Of a stretch of 64,000 nt of DNA, positions 1 through 8,980 are shown in pieces; the stretch's first letter is position 1; each line of letters opens with the position of its first letter. The stretch spans positions 186,001 to 250,000 of the forward strand of contig NZ_JARQWR010000006.1 of the NCBI RefSeq assembly GCF_030766725.1, written 5' to 3'. Position numbers and translations under genes: made by a program. This DNA is from Flavobacterium aerium. Its GTDB lineage: Bacteria > Bacteroidota > Bacteroidia > Flavobacteriales > Flavobacteriaceae. Below the pieces are notes generated by a model. The model was given only the letters and a program-made list of their open reading frames with translations. It had not been told where the DNA came from and searched no databases.

Positions 1-91
1 TATTTTGTACTAAGGCAATAATGGTTCCAATAATGGTGAAATAACTAATTATAGCATGGTTTTTCCCAGCTTCGATAACTTCTTTATTCAT
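1..91 (-). CDS. DUF4870-like small membrane protein, 5' part only
   Basis: The first 30 residues are visible, starting at the ATG at 91-89; the rest lies beyond the window edge. They read MNKEVIEAGK, then a run of hydrophobic and small residues (AIISYFTIIGTIIALVQN). An acidic N-terminus followed at once by a first membrane helix matches small flavobacterial inner-membrane proteins of the DUF4870-like type. The start lies 5 bp beyond the dihydroorotase-like stop on the same strand, so it is probably the last gene of the vWA/dihydroorotase operon. The family call rests only on this short N-terminus and is moderate. Confidence 0.5.
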   Translation of the reverse strand, partial: MNKEVIEAGKNHAIISYFTIIGTIIALVQN

Positions 92-96
92 GAGAA

Positions 97-1350
97 TTAT
101 TTTAAAATCAACTGATTTTCATTATAAACTCCATAGACATTTCCTTTAGTTTTACTTCCAAGGAATGCTGAGTTTTTAGATTTTGATAGTATGTTTTGTT
201 TCGTGAAATGGCTGTTTCCTTCTGGATTAAAGAAAGAAAGATTCGCTTTCTCACCTTCTGAAATAGTGGATACCGGTATTCCAAAAATAGTTTTTCCAGC
301 AGTTAATTTTTCTACAATTAACTCTGTTGGCAATATGGTAGACAATGCTCCAAAAGCACTTTCTAATCCAATAGTACCATTTTTGGCCATATCAAATTCC
401 ATTTTTTTATGTTCTATATCGATAGGGTTATGATCGGTTGTAATAGCATCAATGATGCCCTCTTTTACAGCTTTTACTAAAGCTTTACGATCTGCTTCCT
501 CTCGTAATGGAGGTGTAACTTTAAATCGAGTATCAAAACCTTCCAAAGCATCTTCTGTTAGTGTAAGGTGATGAACAGCAACACTACAGGTTACTTGTAA
601 TCCTTTTGCTTTAGCTTCTTTAATAAGTTGAGCGGACTTTGCCGTTGATATTGTTGGAATGTGTAATTTACCTCCTGTATATTCTAAAACAAATAAATTA
701 CGAGCAATTGTAAGTGTTTCGGCTAAAGCAGGTATACCTTTTAAACCTAGTTTTGTACTAGCAATACCTTCATTGGCAACACCATTTCCTTTGATTTTTT
801 CATCTTGGCAATATGTGATTACCAAACCATCAAAATCTTGTACGTATTGTAAAGCAATCTTCAGAAGATTAGCATCGGATAGTGATTTTGTATAATCACC
901 AAAAGCGACAGCACCTGCATTTTTCATGTCAAAAAGCTCTGCCATATCCTTGCCTTCACTTTCTTTTGTTAATGCACCAATAGGGTATACTTTTGTTGCA
1001 AAACCTGTAGCCTTTGTAAGTACAAAATGAACAGCAGATTGATTATCGATAATTGGAAATGTATTCGGTTGTGAAGCTACAGCAGTAAATCCGCTTTTTG
1101 CAGCTACAGTTAATCCATTTGCAATAGTTTCACGATCTTCAAATCCGGGTTCTCCTAGTGAACAACTACTGTCAAACCATCCATTAGATACATGAAGATT
1201 ATCCAGTTTTAATTCCTTTACATTTTGTGAATTGCTAAGATTTTCACCAATTTCTTTAATGATGCCTTTTTCAATTCTAATATCCTTCACTTGATTGTGA
1301 AAAGGACTTTTAGAATCGATTATTTTGGCTTCTCTGATGATTAAGTTCAT
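97..1350 (-). CDS. Dihydroorotase-like protein lacking metal ligands (probable pseudo-enzyme)
   Basis: A 417-aa amidohydrolase-fold protein that aligns along its length with class I dihydroorotases of pyrimidine synthesis. The landmarks are present but altered. The metal motif DxHxHxREPG reads D60-SSCSLGEPG, so both histidines are Ser and the substrate Arg is Gly. The next His site reads Y180-CQD where HCED is expected. The HxxHxST segment reads H230-IPTIST, keeping the first His and losing the second. The late Asp is retained (TTD306HNP). With most metal ligands gone, catalysis is unlikely; a structural or regulatory role, like the inactive PyrC' of some aspartate transcarbamoylases, is an inference. 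The start ATG overlaps the stop of the upstream vWA gene (ATGA), so translation is probably coupled. Automated annotation would call this dihydroorotase. Confidence 0.8.
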   Translation of the reverse strand: MNLIIREAKIIDSKSPFHNQVKDIRIEKGIIKEIGENLSNSQNVKELKLDNLHVSNGWFDSSCSLGEPGFEDRETIANGLTVAAKSGFTAVASQPNTFPIIDNQSAVHFVLTKATGFATKVYPIGALTKESEGKDMAELFDMKNAGAVAFGDYTKSLSDANLLKIALQYVQDFDGLVITYCQDEKIKGNGVANEGIASTKLGLKGIPALAETLTIARNLFVLEYTGGKLHIPTISTAKSAQLIKEAKAKGLQVTCSVAVHHLTLTEDALEGFDTRFKVTPPLREEADRKALVKAVKEGIIDAITTDHNPIDIEHKKMEFDMAKNGTIGLESAFGALSTILPTELIVEKLTAGKTIFGIPVSTISEGEKANLSFFNPEGNSHFTKQNILSKSKNSAFLGSKTKGNVYGVYNENQLILK

Positions 1351-3275
1351 TTTACAAATTTTTGTATGAATATTTCAGTGGCTAAAAATAATAATGTCAA
1401 TACTACGAACCAACGCCATATTTCGTTATTAGTTCGATCGGATTGTAATGTGTCAAAAACAGCGTCAATGCGATCAATTGTAGTATAGTTTGAAAGAGAA
1501 GGATTGCTTGCTTTTGCAATATCACTTTCTGTTCGGTTATAATTGAAACTGATGTTTTGTATGATGTTATCCTGTTTGTAAATGCTGAAGTTTCCAGCCT
1601 GTTCAGGATAATCATTGAACGTTAGTTTTACTTTGTTGTTTAATATTTGTTGTACCGGAATAAATTGTTCCGTATCGTTTTTTATGGAAACAATTTCATC
1701 TTTTGTAAGTAAAGCATCAATGAAATAAGGTTTGTTATCTCCAATGTATAAAGCAGTAACTCCTGATTTCTGATTGTTTTGTGCCATATTATAAAATGTT
1801 GGAACAATCAGTGGTGAGTTCTGAAAATTACTATTTTCTGTATTAATAGGAGCTGTAAATACATAAACAGCTTGAATTGGGTTTTGTATTCCCGTTAAAA
1901 AGGTATTTTGATCTTCAAAGGTTAAAATAGAAGGTAAAGAGCTACGAACATCAAAGGAAGCTTTTGCTTTTGGGTATTGAAAATTATCAATTTTCTTCTC
2001 AAAAACAGATTGATATAATGGATTGTTGAATGCTATCTTCGTAATTAATCGCTCAGTATTTTTTAAAGCTTGAAATTGAATGGCTCCATAACTCCCAATA
2101 AATCCATTGAGATTTGAAAGATTACTTTCTATAGAAGGAATCAGTACAATATTTTCGCCTTTTGTTGCAAAAGACTTTAAAGTAGTTTGTAATGCTTGTG
2201 GAATTTCTTTTAATTCATTCAGAATAATTGCATCTTGTTTTTCAAGAATATTGTAATCTAAGGTGTTTAATTCGGAATTAGAATATTCAAATTCTGGCTC
2301 CGTATAGATACGACTTAGAAAAGAACTTTTATCGGCTGTCCCAATACTAATGACATTCGTTTTTTGTGGTTTTGAAATACTAAAAAACAGTTGATTGTCA
2401 TAATCCAAAGCATTATCAGTAATACTTACATAGCCATGAAAATCTTCTTTTGGAATTGTAAACGCAATTTCCTGTTCTTTTTTATCAAAAGAAAGAACCG
2501 TTTTAGCAATTAGCTTTTTCTGATTGTATAGCGCCACAGGAATAGACTTTGGAAGTTCTCCGTAGGCAGAGGCTTTTACTTTTATTTCATAGAAATTATC
2601 CAGTGTTTGATGTAGATAAACACTATCAATAGAAACATTATTTTTATTTTCTGCTTTCGGAATAACAAAGTAAGTAGTAGTAGAACTATCAATACTTTTT
2701 AATTGTTTTTCATTTAAATCAATCCCGTCAGTTATGATGACAATGTCTTTTTTATAGGGTGATTTTTTGGCTTTAATTTTGGCAATAAGATGATCTAATT
2801 GGAAAGGAGAAGCACTATAGTTAAGATCTTGTAATTCTTTGTGAACCGATTTAATATCTGTATTCCAATAGGTATCTGTATTGGTGATTAATGAAAAGCT
2901 TTGGTTTTCGGGAACACTTTCCAGTAAATCCTGAACGGCTCTTTTTAATAATTCACCTTTTTGTCCTTTCGCCTGCATACTGAATGAATTATCAAGCACA
3001 ATGAATAATTCGTTAGTCGCATTTTTATGATCCTTTGCTTCAAAAAAAGGCTGAGCAAAAGCAATAACAATACAAGCTAAAATGAATAGTCGGGTGCAAA
3101 GGAGTAACCATTTTTTTAGTTTAGAACTTTTTCGCGTCTGAATACTCAGTTCCTGTAGGAAACGAACGTTAGTGAAATATTGTTTTTGGAAACGACGAAG
3201 TTGAAATAAATGAACCAGAATTGGAATAACCAGTAAGAAAAGAAAGTATAGGATTTCTGGGTGTTTAAAATGCAT
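1347..3275 (-). CDS. BatA/vWA-domain membrane protein
   Basis: About 642 aa. The N-terminus is a BatA domain: one membrane helix near residues 7-24, a basic linker, then a second helix near 57-75 ending in AFAQPFF. A von Willebrand A-like domain follows with a MIDAS-type VLDNSFSM motif near residue 95 and IVITDGID further on. The long C-terminal half is probably periplasmic, and a last helix sits at the C-terminus. In Bacteroidota such proteins belong to Bat (aerotolerance) type or related membrane-complex systems; the substrate is unknown. I chose the ATG at 3275 because the only in-frame start further upstream is a TTG and the family begins with MHFxHPExLYxL. It overlaps the downstream dihydroorotase-like gene by 4 bp. 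No MoxR ATPase gene is adjacent here. Confidence 0.85.
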   Translation of the reverse strand: MHFKHPEILYFLFLLVIPILVHLFQLRRFQKQYFTNVRFLQELSIQTRKSSKLKKWLLLCTRLFILACIVIAFAQPFFEAKDHKNATNELFIVLDNSFSMQAKGQKGELLKRAVQDLLESVPENQSFSLITNTDTYWNTDIKSVHKELQDLNYSASPFQLDHLIAKIKAKKSPYKKDIVIITDGIDLNEKQLKSIDSSTTTYFVIPKAENKNNVSIDSVYLHQTLDNFYEIKVKASAYGELPKSIPVALYNQKKLIAKTVLSFDKKEQEIAFTIPKEDFHGYVSITDNALDYDNQLFFSISKPQKTNVISIGTADKSSFLSRIYTEPEFEYSNSELNTLDYNILEKQDAIILNELKEIPQALQTTLKSFATKGENIVLIPSIESNLSNLNGFIGSYGAIQFQALKNTERLITKIAFNNPLYQSVFEKKIDNFQYPKAKASFDVRSSLPSILTFEDQNTFLTGIQNPIQAVYVFTAPINTENSNFQNSPLIVPTFYNMAQNNQKSGVTALYIGDNKPYFIDALLTKDEIVSIKNDTEQFIPVQQILNNKVKLTFNDYPEQAGNFSIYKQDNIIQNISFNYNRTESDIAKASNPSLSNYTTIDRIDAVFDTLQSDRTNNEIWRWFVVLTLLFLATEIFIQKFVK

Positions 3276-3352
3276 TCCAATCAAAGTTTGTCAAAAATAC
3301 AATTTATTCGTGAATTGAACAAGATTAGTTTTTTCAAAAGTCTATTAATAAA

Positions 3353-3377
3353 AAAAGACGGCTACAAACCGTCTTTT
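3353..3377 (-). terminator. Rho-independent terminator of the helicase gene
   Basis: A 9-bp perfect stem (AAAAGACGG / CCGTCTTTT) with a 7-nt loop and a T-run on the minus strand, placed 4 bp after the helicase stop and before the vWA gene. Confidence 0.8.
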
Positions 3378-3380
3378 ATC

Positions 3381-4733
3381 TTATTCTTTATCTTTATTTT
3401 TTTTCTTTAGCGCTCTGGTTTTTTCAACACCACGATTTCTAGGTTTTGTTTTTCTAGGCTTCGTTTTTCCAGGACCACCAAGATTTACTTTCTTGTTTTT
3501 CTCTTTCTTTTCATGAAAAGCACCATCTCCTTTTTTGACTTTTTTCATTAAGAATTTGATTTTCTGCCTATCTTTTTCTGCTTCAATTAATACCGTCGAA
3601 ATTTCTACTTCTTCTGGAATAGGAAGAATTTTAATTTCTTGATTCATTAATAGTTCCACTTCGATTTTTAAATCTTCTTCACGTGGAGCAATAAAGCTAA
3701 TAGCAGTTCCAGTTGCATCTGCACGACCAGTTCGACCAATTCTGTGCATGTATAATTCTGGTTCTTCTGGAGACTCAAAGTTTATAACATGTGAGATGTT
3801 AGAAATATCCAAACCTCTGGCCATAATATCTGTTGTAATAAGACCTCTCAATTGACCTTCTTGAAAAGAAGCCATTGTATTTAAACGGTAATTTTGAGAT
3901 TTATTAGAATGGATTACGCCAAATTGATCTGGAAAATCTTCTGCGATACGATCGTGAAGCATATCGGCAATCTTTTTATTGTTTACGAAAACTAAGATTC
4001 TTTCAAAAGTATCATCCGTAGCCAATAAACGTTTCAATAAATTAATCTTGGTATTGAAATTAGGAACGTGATATGATATTTGATTGATGTTTTCTAGCGG
4101 AGTTCCTGAAGGTGCTAATGAAACTTCTTCTGGGAAATCGAAGAAATCATTTAAGATTTCATCTACTTCATCCGTCATAGTAGCAGAGAATAAGATATTC
4201 TGACGTTTTGGTTTCATCATCGCTAAGATGGAAGTCACTTGGAAACGGAATCCTAAATTCAGCATTTCATCAAACTCATCAATGACAAGCTTCTGTGTTT
4301 CATCAAAACGAATTACATTGTCCAAAGCCAAATCCATAATACGACCTGGTGTACCTACTAGAAGGTCAATTCCTTGGTATACTTTTGTTTTCTGTGTATT
4401 GATATTCACACCTCCGTAGATACCTACAGTACGTACAGACATGTATTTTGTTAGTTTTTCAACTTCTTCCACTACCTGTACTACTAGTTCACGTGTAGGA
4501 ACAATGATTACAATTTTTGGCGTTTCAGTAGGTGTAAATTTGTAAAGTTTTAATAACGGTAATAAATAGGCAAAAGTCTTACCTGTACCCGTTTGCGCAA
4601 TTCCCATCATATCTCGACCCGACATAATTACAGAGAATGATTTTTCCTGAATAGGAGTAGGAGTTGTTAATCCCAAGTCATTCAGTGCTTTTTGTACGGA
4701 TTTTGGAAGATTAAATTGTTCGAAAGTGCTCAT
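3381..4733 (-). CDS. DEAD-box family ATP-dependent RNA helicase (motif II DEFD)
   Basis: A 450-aa RhlE/DeaD-like RNA helicase. Visible motifs in order: Q motif (FEQFNLP...PTPIQ), motif I AQTGTGKT, PTREL, TPGRI, motif II VIDEFDEML, SAT in LFSATM, and motif VI HRIGRTGRA. The C-terminal tail after about residue 390 is very rich in Lys and Arg, as expected for nonspecific RNA binding. Motif II is DEFD instead of DEAD: the Walker B acidic residues are kept and the Ala is replaced by Phe. I chose the ATG at 4733 (MSTFEQF), since the upstream 17 codons are not family-like. Such helicases act in ribosome assembly or mRNA turnover, often in the cold. It is monocistronic with its own terminator. Confidence 0.93.
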   Translation of the reverse strand: MSTFEQFNLPKSVQKALNDLGLTTPTPIQEKSFSVIMSGRDMMGIAQTGTGKTFAYLLPLLKLYKFTPTETPKIVIIVPTRELVVQVVEEVEKLTKYMSVRTVGIYGGVNINTQKTKVYQGIDLLVGTPGRIMDLALDNVIRFDETQKLVIDEFDEMLNLGFRFQVTSILAMMKPKRQNILFSATMTDEVDEILNDFFDFPEEVSLAPSGTPLENINQISYHVPNFNTKINLLKRLLATDDTFERILVFVNNKKIADMLHDRIAEDFPDQFGVIHSNKSQNYRLNTMASFQEGQLRGLITTDIMARGLDISNISHVINFESPEEPELYMHRIGRTGRADATGTAISFIAPREEDLKIEVELLMNQEIKILPIPEEVEISTVLIEAEKDRQKIKFLMKKVKKGDGAFHEKKEKNKKVNLGGPGKTKPRKTKPRNRGVEKTRALKKKNKDKE

Positions 4734-4834
4734 AAAGTCAATATTTCGGCAAAGATACGCTTTTTTAAAGTATAAATTTAACACGATGTTTTAGGACCCT
4801 TTTCAAGGGGCAAAAAACGCTAAATGACTTTTAT

Positions 4835-5530
4835 TTAAGAATCGCGTTCTGTTGTATACAAGTCCAAATCACGTTGCAGATTAAACCCTTTTTTTACAAT
4901 AGTTAATTTTTTTGTAGGTCTTTTTAAAAAGTCATTGGATGAAGTAGCTGCTATAGTCCATAAATCATAGATATCTTGCTTTGCATTTTTCAAAACGGGA
5001 AATTTACTGATGATGACGAATTTTTTGCCTTTTACTTTTTTATAGAAAACGGGTTCATTTTTATAAAAATTTCCAATGTAATCCACGGTTTCAGTAAACT
5101 CTTCTGAAGTTAGGAAAGCCTGAATTTCATTTCGTTTCTCTTCGTTTTTATATTCTGGATTGGTTTTTAGTAAAATATGATGTCTATTTTCTTCTGTAAT
5201 AAGAATATCCTTACTCAAGAATTTTCGAGCAAAACTCGCATTTTTAATAGGACTCTTTTTGTAAAAAGCACTCAATAGATCTTCATAAGTAATAGTAGAA
5301 TCCAATTGAAGGGAGCTAAAATCAGTTTTCAGATATTCTCTAAAGCTTTGATTCAAGTTCAGGAAGCTGACAACTTTATATAAGTCATTTTCTTTTTTTA
5401 GATAATAACCTTTTTTATCAATGGTGATGTAACCAAAACCTAGAGTGTTTTTTAATACCTCAAATATATCAACTTCAGAAAATTCAATTTTTGAAGTACC
5501 GTTTTCTGAAATTTTTATTGTTGCAATCAT
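4835..5530 (-). CDS. Hypothetical protein, 231 aa
   Basis: Not recognised. The protein is soluble, has no signal peptide and is rich in Lys, Glu and Phe. The N-terminus (MIATIKISENG) looks like a beta-strand, followed by charged segments with alternating hydrophobic residues, including KKVKGKKFVIISKFPV near residue 163. A TACTTTTG -7 element at 5573-5566 lies 36 nt upstream of the start, which supports expression and the chosen ATG. It stands alone between the helicase gene and a divergent secreted protein. No catalytic motif is visible. Confidence 0.7.
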   Translation of the reverse strand: MIATIKISENGTSKIEFSEVDIFEVLKNTLGFGYITIDKKGYYLKKENDLYKVVSFLNLNQSFREYLKTDFSSLQLDSTITYEDLLSAFYKKSPIKNASFARKFLSKDILITEENRHHILLKTNPEYKNEEKRNEIQAFLTSEEFTETVDYIGNFYKNEPVFYKKVKGKKFVIISKFPVLKNAKQDIYDLWTIAATSSNDFLKRPTKKLTIVKKGFNLQRDLDLYTTERDS

Positions 5531-5565
5531 AATAATGTTTGAGAATTAAGAATCTGAATTTTGGA

Positions 5566-5573
5566 CAAAAGTA
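5566..5573 (-). promoter_or_regulatory. -7 promoter element TACTTTTG
   Basis: Matches the Bacteroidota -7 consensus TAnnTTTG, 36 nt before the start of the 231-aa protein. No clear TTG -33 box is at standard spacing. Confidence 0.45.
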
Positions 5574-5732
5574 AAGTAATATTTATGGATTCGGTTCTTT
5601 ATTTTAAAAATGAAAAATAGAGGGTGTTAATACATGTTTTGTTTTTTAACGTAATAACTATAATATAATTTATTTTTTAACTTAATTATGATTATTTAAC
5701 ATACATTTATGGAAACCCTAAACATATTTTAT

Positions 5733-8700
5733 ATGAAAAAAATTTATGCTTTATTATTAGTATTAACCATGTACTCGGCCTTTGGTCAAGATGGAAGTCT
5801 AGACACTTCTTGGAGTACGACTGTTGGTTCATGGGATTTTGTCCAAGATCCCAATGGTAATATTTACGTTGCAAACTCAACAGTTAGCAAAGTTTTGCCG
5901 AATGGTGCCGCTGCACCAGGTTTTATTTCACCATCTTATATTGAGTATACCAATCGTATATTTTACCATGATGAAGGAAGTGTATTTGTGGGTGGCCCAT
6001 TTGTAAACTACAATGGGACAGGCAAAAACTATGTATTGAAATTTAATGCGGCAACAGGAGCTTTAGTCGCAGGTTTTACTGCTGCTTTACCGATTAATAC
6101 TCAGGTAGTAAGCATATCACAACTGCCAAATGGACGTTTATTAGTAGGTGCTATGGCGTTTGGGATAGCAGGACCAACAATATCTAAAAGCTTTTTCTGT
6201 CTGAATCAAACAACGGGAGCAATAGATCCTACCTTTAACAATGGATCGAATGGAATTAGTACTATTGCTAGTGTATGGAATATGACAAGAGATCAGAATA
6301 ATACCACCATCATAGCGGGGAATTTTTCACATTATAATGGTGCACAGCGAGATGGTATTGCGAAGATAAACCAAGATGGATCATTACAGCCGTTTACTTT
6401 TTTAGGAAAGAATTCGAATGGACTTTTTCAATCTGTAGGGGTGCATATGAGTAGCGGTGATATTGTAGTAGGAGGTGATTTTACCCATACCCCAACTGGT
6501 AGAAAAAATTTACTGCGGATAAAAAGTGACGGTAGTTTAGATACTAGTTTTAACCCACAATTAAATGGTATTTACACAGCAATACAAAAAGTATTGGTGT
6601 TATCTTCTGGAAAAGTGCTCATAATGGGATCTTTTCAATCCATTGGGGGTGTACCACGACCAGGGATTGCCCGATTAAATATTGATGGTTCATTAGATAC
6701 CTGCTTTGATCCCGGAACGGGTCCTAAATATGGACTTGAATCATCTTCTATTGAATTTGCTCAATTGGATTCAAAAGAGAACTTACTCATAACGGGTGCA
6801 TTTGATACATTTAATGGAATTACTGTAAATCCGAATTCAATTCTAAAATTGAGAGCTAATACTGTATTAGTTGCTAACCCAGATACAGCTACAGTAACCA
6901 AAGGAACAACAACAGTGACTGCTGTGCCAAATGTATTAGTAAATGATTTTTATAATGGAATCCAAGCATCTATATTTAATGTTACAATCAGCCAAGATGG
7001 ACTATATCCTGCAGGTATAAGTTTGGATCCTTTCACAGGAGCTGTTAAAGTTGAATCAAGTGTATTAGCTGGAACTTATGTAATTAACTATAAAATATGT
7101 CCAAAAAATTCAAATTGTAACTGTGCAACTGCTACTGTGACAATTGTAGTTAAAGCTCCAATAGTCCCAATTATAGCAAATGACGATAGTGGTAGTGCAT
7201 ATGCTGGTTCAGCAACCAATGTATTAAATGTATTGGCAAACGACAGTTTTAATAATGGTAGTGCGAATGGATTGAATGTTTCAATAATTTCGCAAACAAT
7301 ACTACCACCTTGGTTAAAATTTACAACAACAATTGGTGGAAGTTCAGTGTACGGCGATATAAGTGTTTTAGCAACAGCACCTGTCGGTACATATACTTTT
7401 ACCTATCAGATTTGTAATAAAAATAATTCTGCAAACTGCGATTCTGCTACAGTAACGATCACCATACTTAGTTCGGAGTTAGTAAATGGTATTCGAGCTA
7501 ACGAACTTGTTAGACTTTCTGGATTACAAAGTACAAGTGATATTATTATTGCAGGATATTTTACAACATACAATAATATTAGTACTATGCGTATTGCCCG
7601 ATTAAATCCCAATTTAACATTGGATACTTCATTTAATGCAATAGGTCCAGTTCCTAATAATACTACAGTGTATGATTTTAAAATCCAACCGGATAACAAA
7701 ATAGTAGTAGTAGGACAGTTTACTGGATTTAGTGGTGGGACTACTGGAAAAGGAATCACTAGATTGACAAAGGATGGAGATTTGGACCCGCAATTTAATA
7801 ATAGTGGTGCTGGTGCTGGTGGAGAAGGAGTAATTTACACTACATGTTTACAAAATGATGGTAAAATTCTTATAGCAGGCAAGTTTACAACGTATAATGG
7901 CGTTACAAAGAATAATATTGCTCGGTTAAATTCTACAGGTGGTATTGATATGTCTTTTGGCTCATCTACAGGGTTTATAGGTACTCCTAACTCAATGGTT
8001 ATACAGCCTGATGGGAAAATTGTTGTGGTAGGGACATTTGGTTATTATCAAGGTGTATTGGCTAATGGAATTATACGACTAAATATTGATGGAAGTATTG
8101 ATTCAAACTTTTTAGGTCAAACTGGAACTGGGCTTACCGGAAGTTCAGGAACCTATGGTTATGATGCTATGAAAGTATTTTTACAACCTGATGGTAAAAT
8201 TATTGTTATTGGAGATTTTACAGCTTATAATAATGTTTCGCGTAGAGGTATAATAAGATTACTTTCTAATGGAGCTATGGATAACACTTTTGTTCCTGGA
8301 GTTTATAATGGTTTAATACGTACAGTGGCGCTTACACCAAATGGGCAAATGTACATTGGTGGAGATTTTACAACTTTAAATGGAACTTCCGTAAATTCAA
8401 TTGTACGATTAAATACAAATGGAGTTTATGACAGTACTTTTGATACGGGAACGGGACCTGCTGGACGAGTATGGACACTTACAAGACAACCATTCGATGG
8501 GAAAGTAATTGTAGGAGGACAGTTTACGACATACAATGGTATAGCAGCAGGCAATATAACTAGAATTGCACCTGGTATTCCAGGTTCTCAATCGAGAGAA
8601 ATTAACCCAGAGATGGATATCAATTTCATACAAAAAAATTCGATTGCAATTTATCCCAATCCAAGTGAAGGAGTTTTTAATATAGATTTCAAAGGTTATG

Positions 8701-8876
8701 AGTATGAGAAGTTTGATATGACAATTCATAATGCTTTAGGACAATTGATTTATCAAGGAGTAGTTACACCACAAAATACAAATCAGATAGATTTAAGTAA
8801 ATTTGAAGGAGGAAGCTATTTTGTTAAACTTCAAAATAATAATGAAACGATTAATAAGATAATCGTTAAGAAATAA
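5733..8876 (+). CDS. Type IX-secreted delta-60 repeat protein with Ig-like core
   Basis: 1047 aa. The signal peptide is MKKIYALLLVLTMYSAFGQ. Delta-60 repeats follow (about 55-60 aa each, recognisable by DGSLDTSFNP, GKVLIMGSF and similar) up to about residue 375. Two roughly 100-aa Ig/cadherin-like modules lie at about 380-585, each opening with an ANPD or ANDD-type strand and ending CATATVTI or CDSATVTI. A second block of delta-60 repeats runs to about 950. The C-terminus is a type A sorting domain with IYPNPSEGVFNI and a terminal KIIVKK, so the protein is expected to be exported by the type IX system and anchored or released at the surface. I used the ATG at 5733 because the signal peptide begins there; an upstream ATG at 5709 would add eight residues. 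Function is unknown, probably adhesive or structural. Confidence 0.88.
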   Translation: MKKIYALLLVLTMYSAFGQDGSLDTSWSTTVGSWDFVQDPNGNIYVANSTVSKVLPNGAAAPGFISPSYIEYTNRIFYHDEGSVFVGGPFVNYNGTGKNYVLKFNAATGALVAGFTAALPINTQVVSISQLPNGRLLVGAMAFGIAGPTISKSFFCLNQTTGAIDPTFNNGSNGISTIASVWNMTRDQNNTTIIAGNFSHYNGAQRDGIAKINQDGSLQPFTFLGKNSNGLFQSVGVHMSSGDIVVGGDFTHTPTGRKNLLRIKSDGSLDTSFNPQLNGIYTAIQKVLVLSSGKVLIMGSFQSIGGVPRPGIARLNIDGSLDTCFDPGTGPKYGLESSSIEFAQLDSKENLLITGAFDTFNGITVNPNSILKLRANTVLVANPDTATVTKGTTTVTAVPNVLVNDFYNGIQASIFNVTISQDGLYPAGISLDPFTGAVKVESSVLAGTYVINYKICPKNSNCNCATATVTIVVKAPIVPIIANDDSGSAYAGSATNVLNVLANDSFNNGSANGLNVSIISQTILPPWLKFTTTIGGSSVYGDISVLATAPVGTYTFTYQICNKNNSANCDSATVTITILSSELVNGIRANELVRLSGLQSTSDIIIAGYFTTYNNISTMRIARLNPNLTLDTSFNAIGPVPNNTTVYDFKIQPDNKIVVVGQFTGFSGGTTGKGITRLTKDGDLDPQFNNSGAGAGGEGVIYTTCLQNDGKILIAGKFTTYNGVTKNNIARLNSTGGIDMSFGSSTGFIGTPNSMVIQPDGKIVVVGTFGYYQGVLANGIIRLNIDGSIDSNFLGQTGTGLTGSSGTYGYDAMKVFLQPDGKIIVIGDFTAYNNVSRRGIIRLLSNGAMDNTFVPGVYNGLIRTVALTPNGQMYIGGDFTTLNGTSVNSIVRLNTNGVYDSTFDTGTGPAGRVWTLTRQPFDGKVIVGGQFTTYNGIAAGNITRIAPGIPGSQSREINPEMDINFIQKNSIAIYPNPSEGVFNIDFKGYEYEKFDMTIHNALGQLIYQGVVTPQNTNQIDLSKFEGGSYFVKLQNNNETINKIIVKK

Positions 8877-8893
8877 AGCCTCATGCATTTATG

Positions 8894-8926
8894 AAAATCC
8901 TCAGTAATTTACTGGGGATTTTTTAT
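8894..8926 (+). terminator. Terminator after the type IX-secreted protein
   Basis: An imperfect 14-bp stem (AAAATCCTCAGTAA / TTACTGGGGATTTT, including G-T pairs) followed by TTTT, 18 bp after the stop codon. Confidence 0.75.
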
Positions 8927-8980
8927 TTTGAATAAATGGTATATTTTGTATTTTGCAATACATATAATCCTACACTACAA

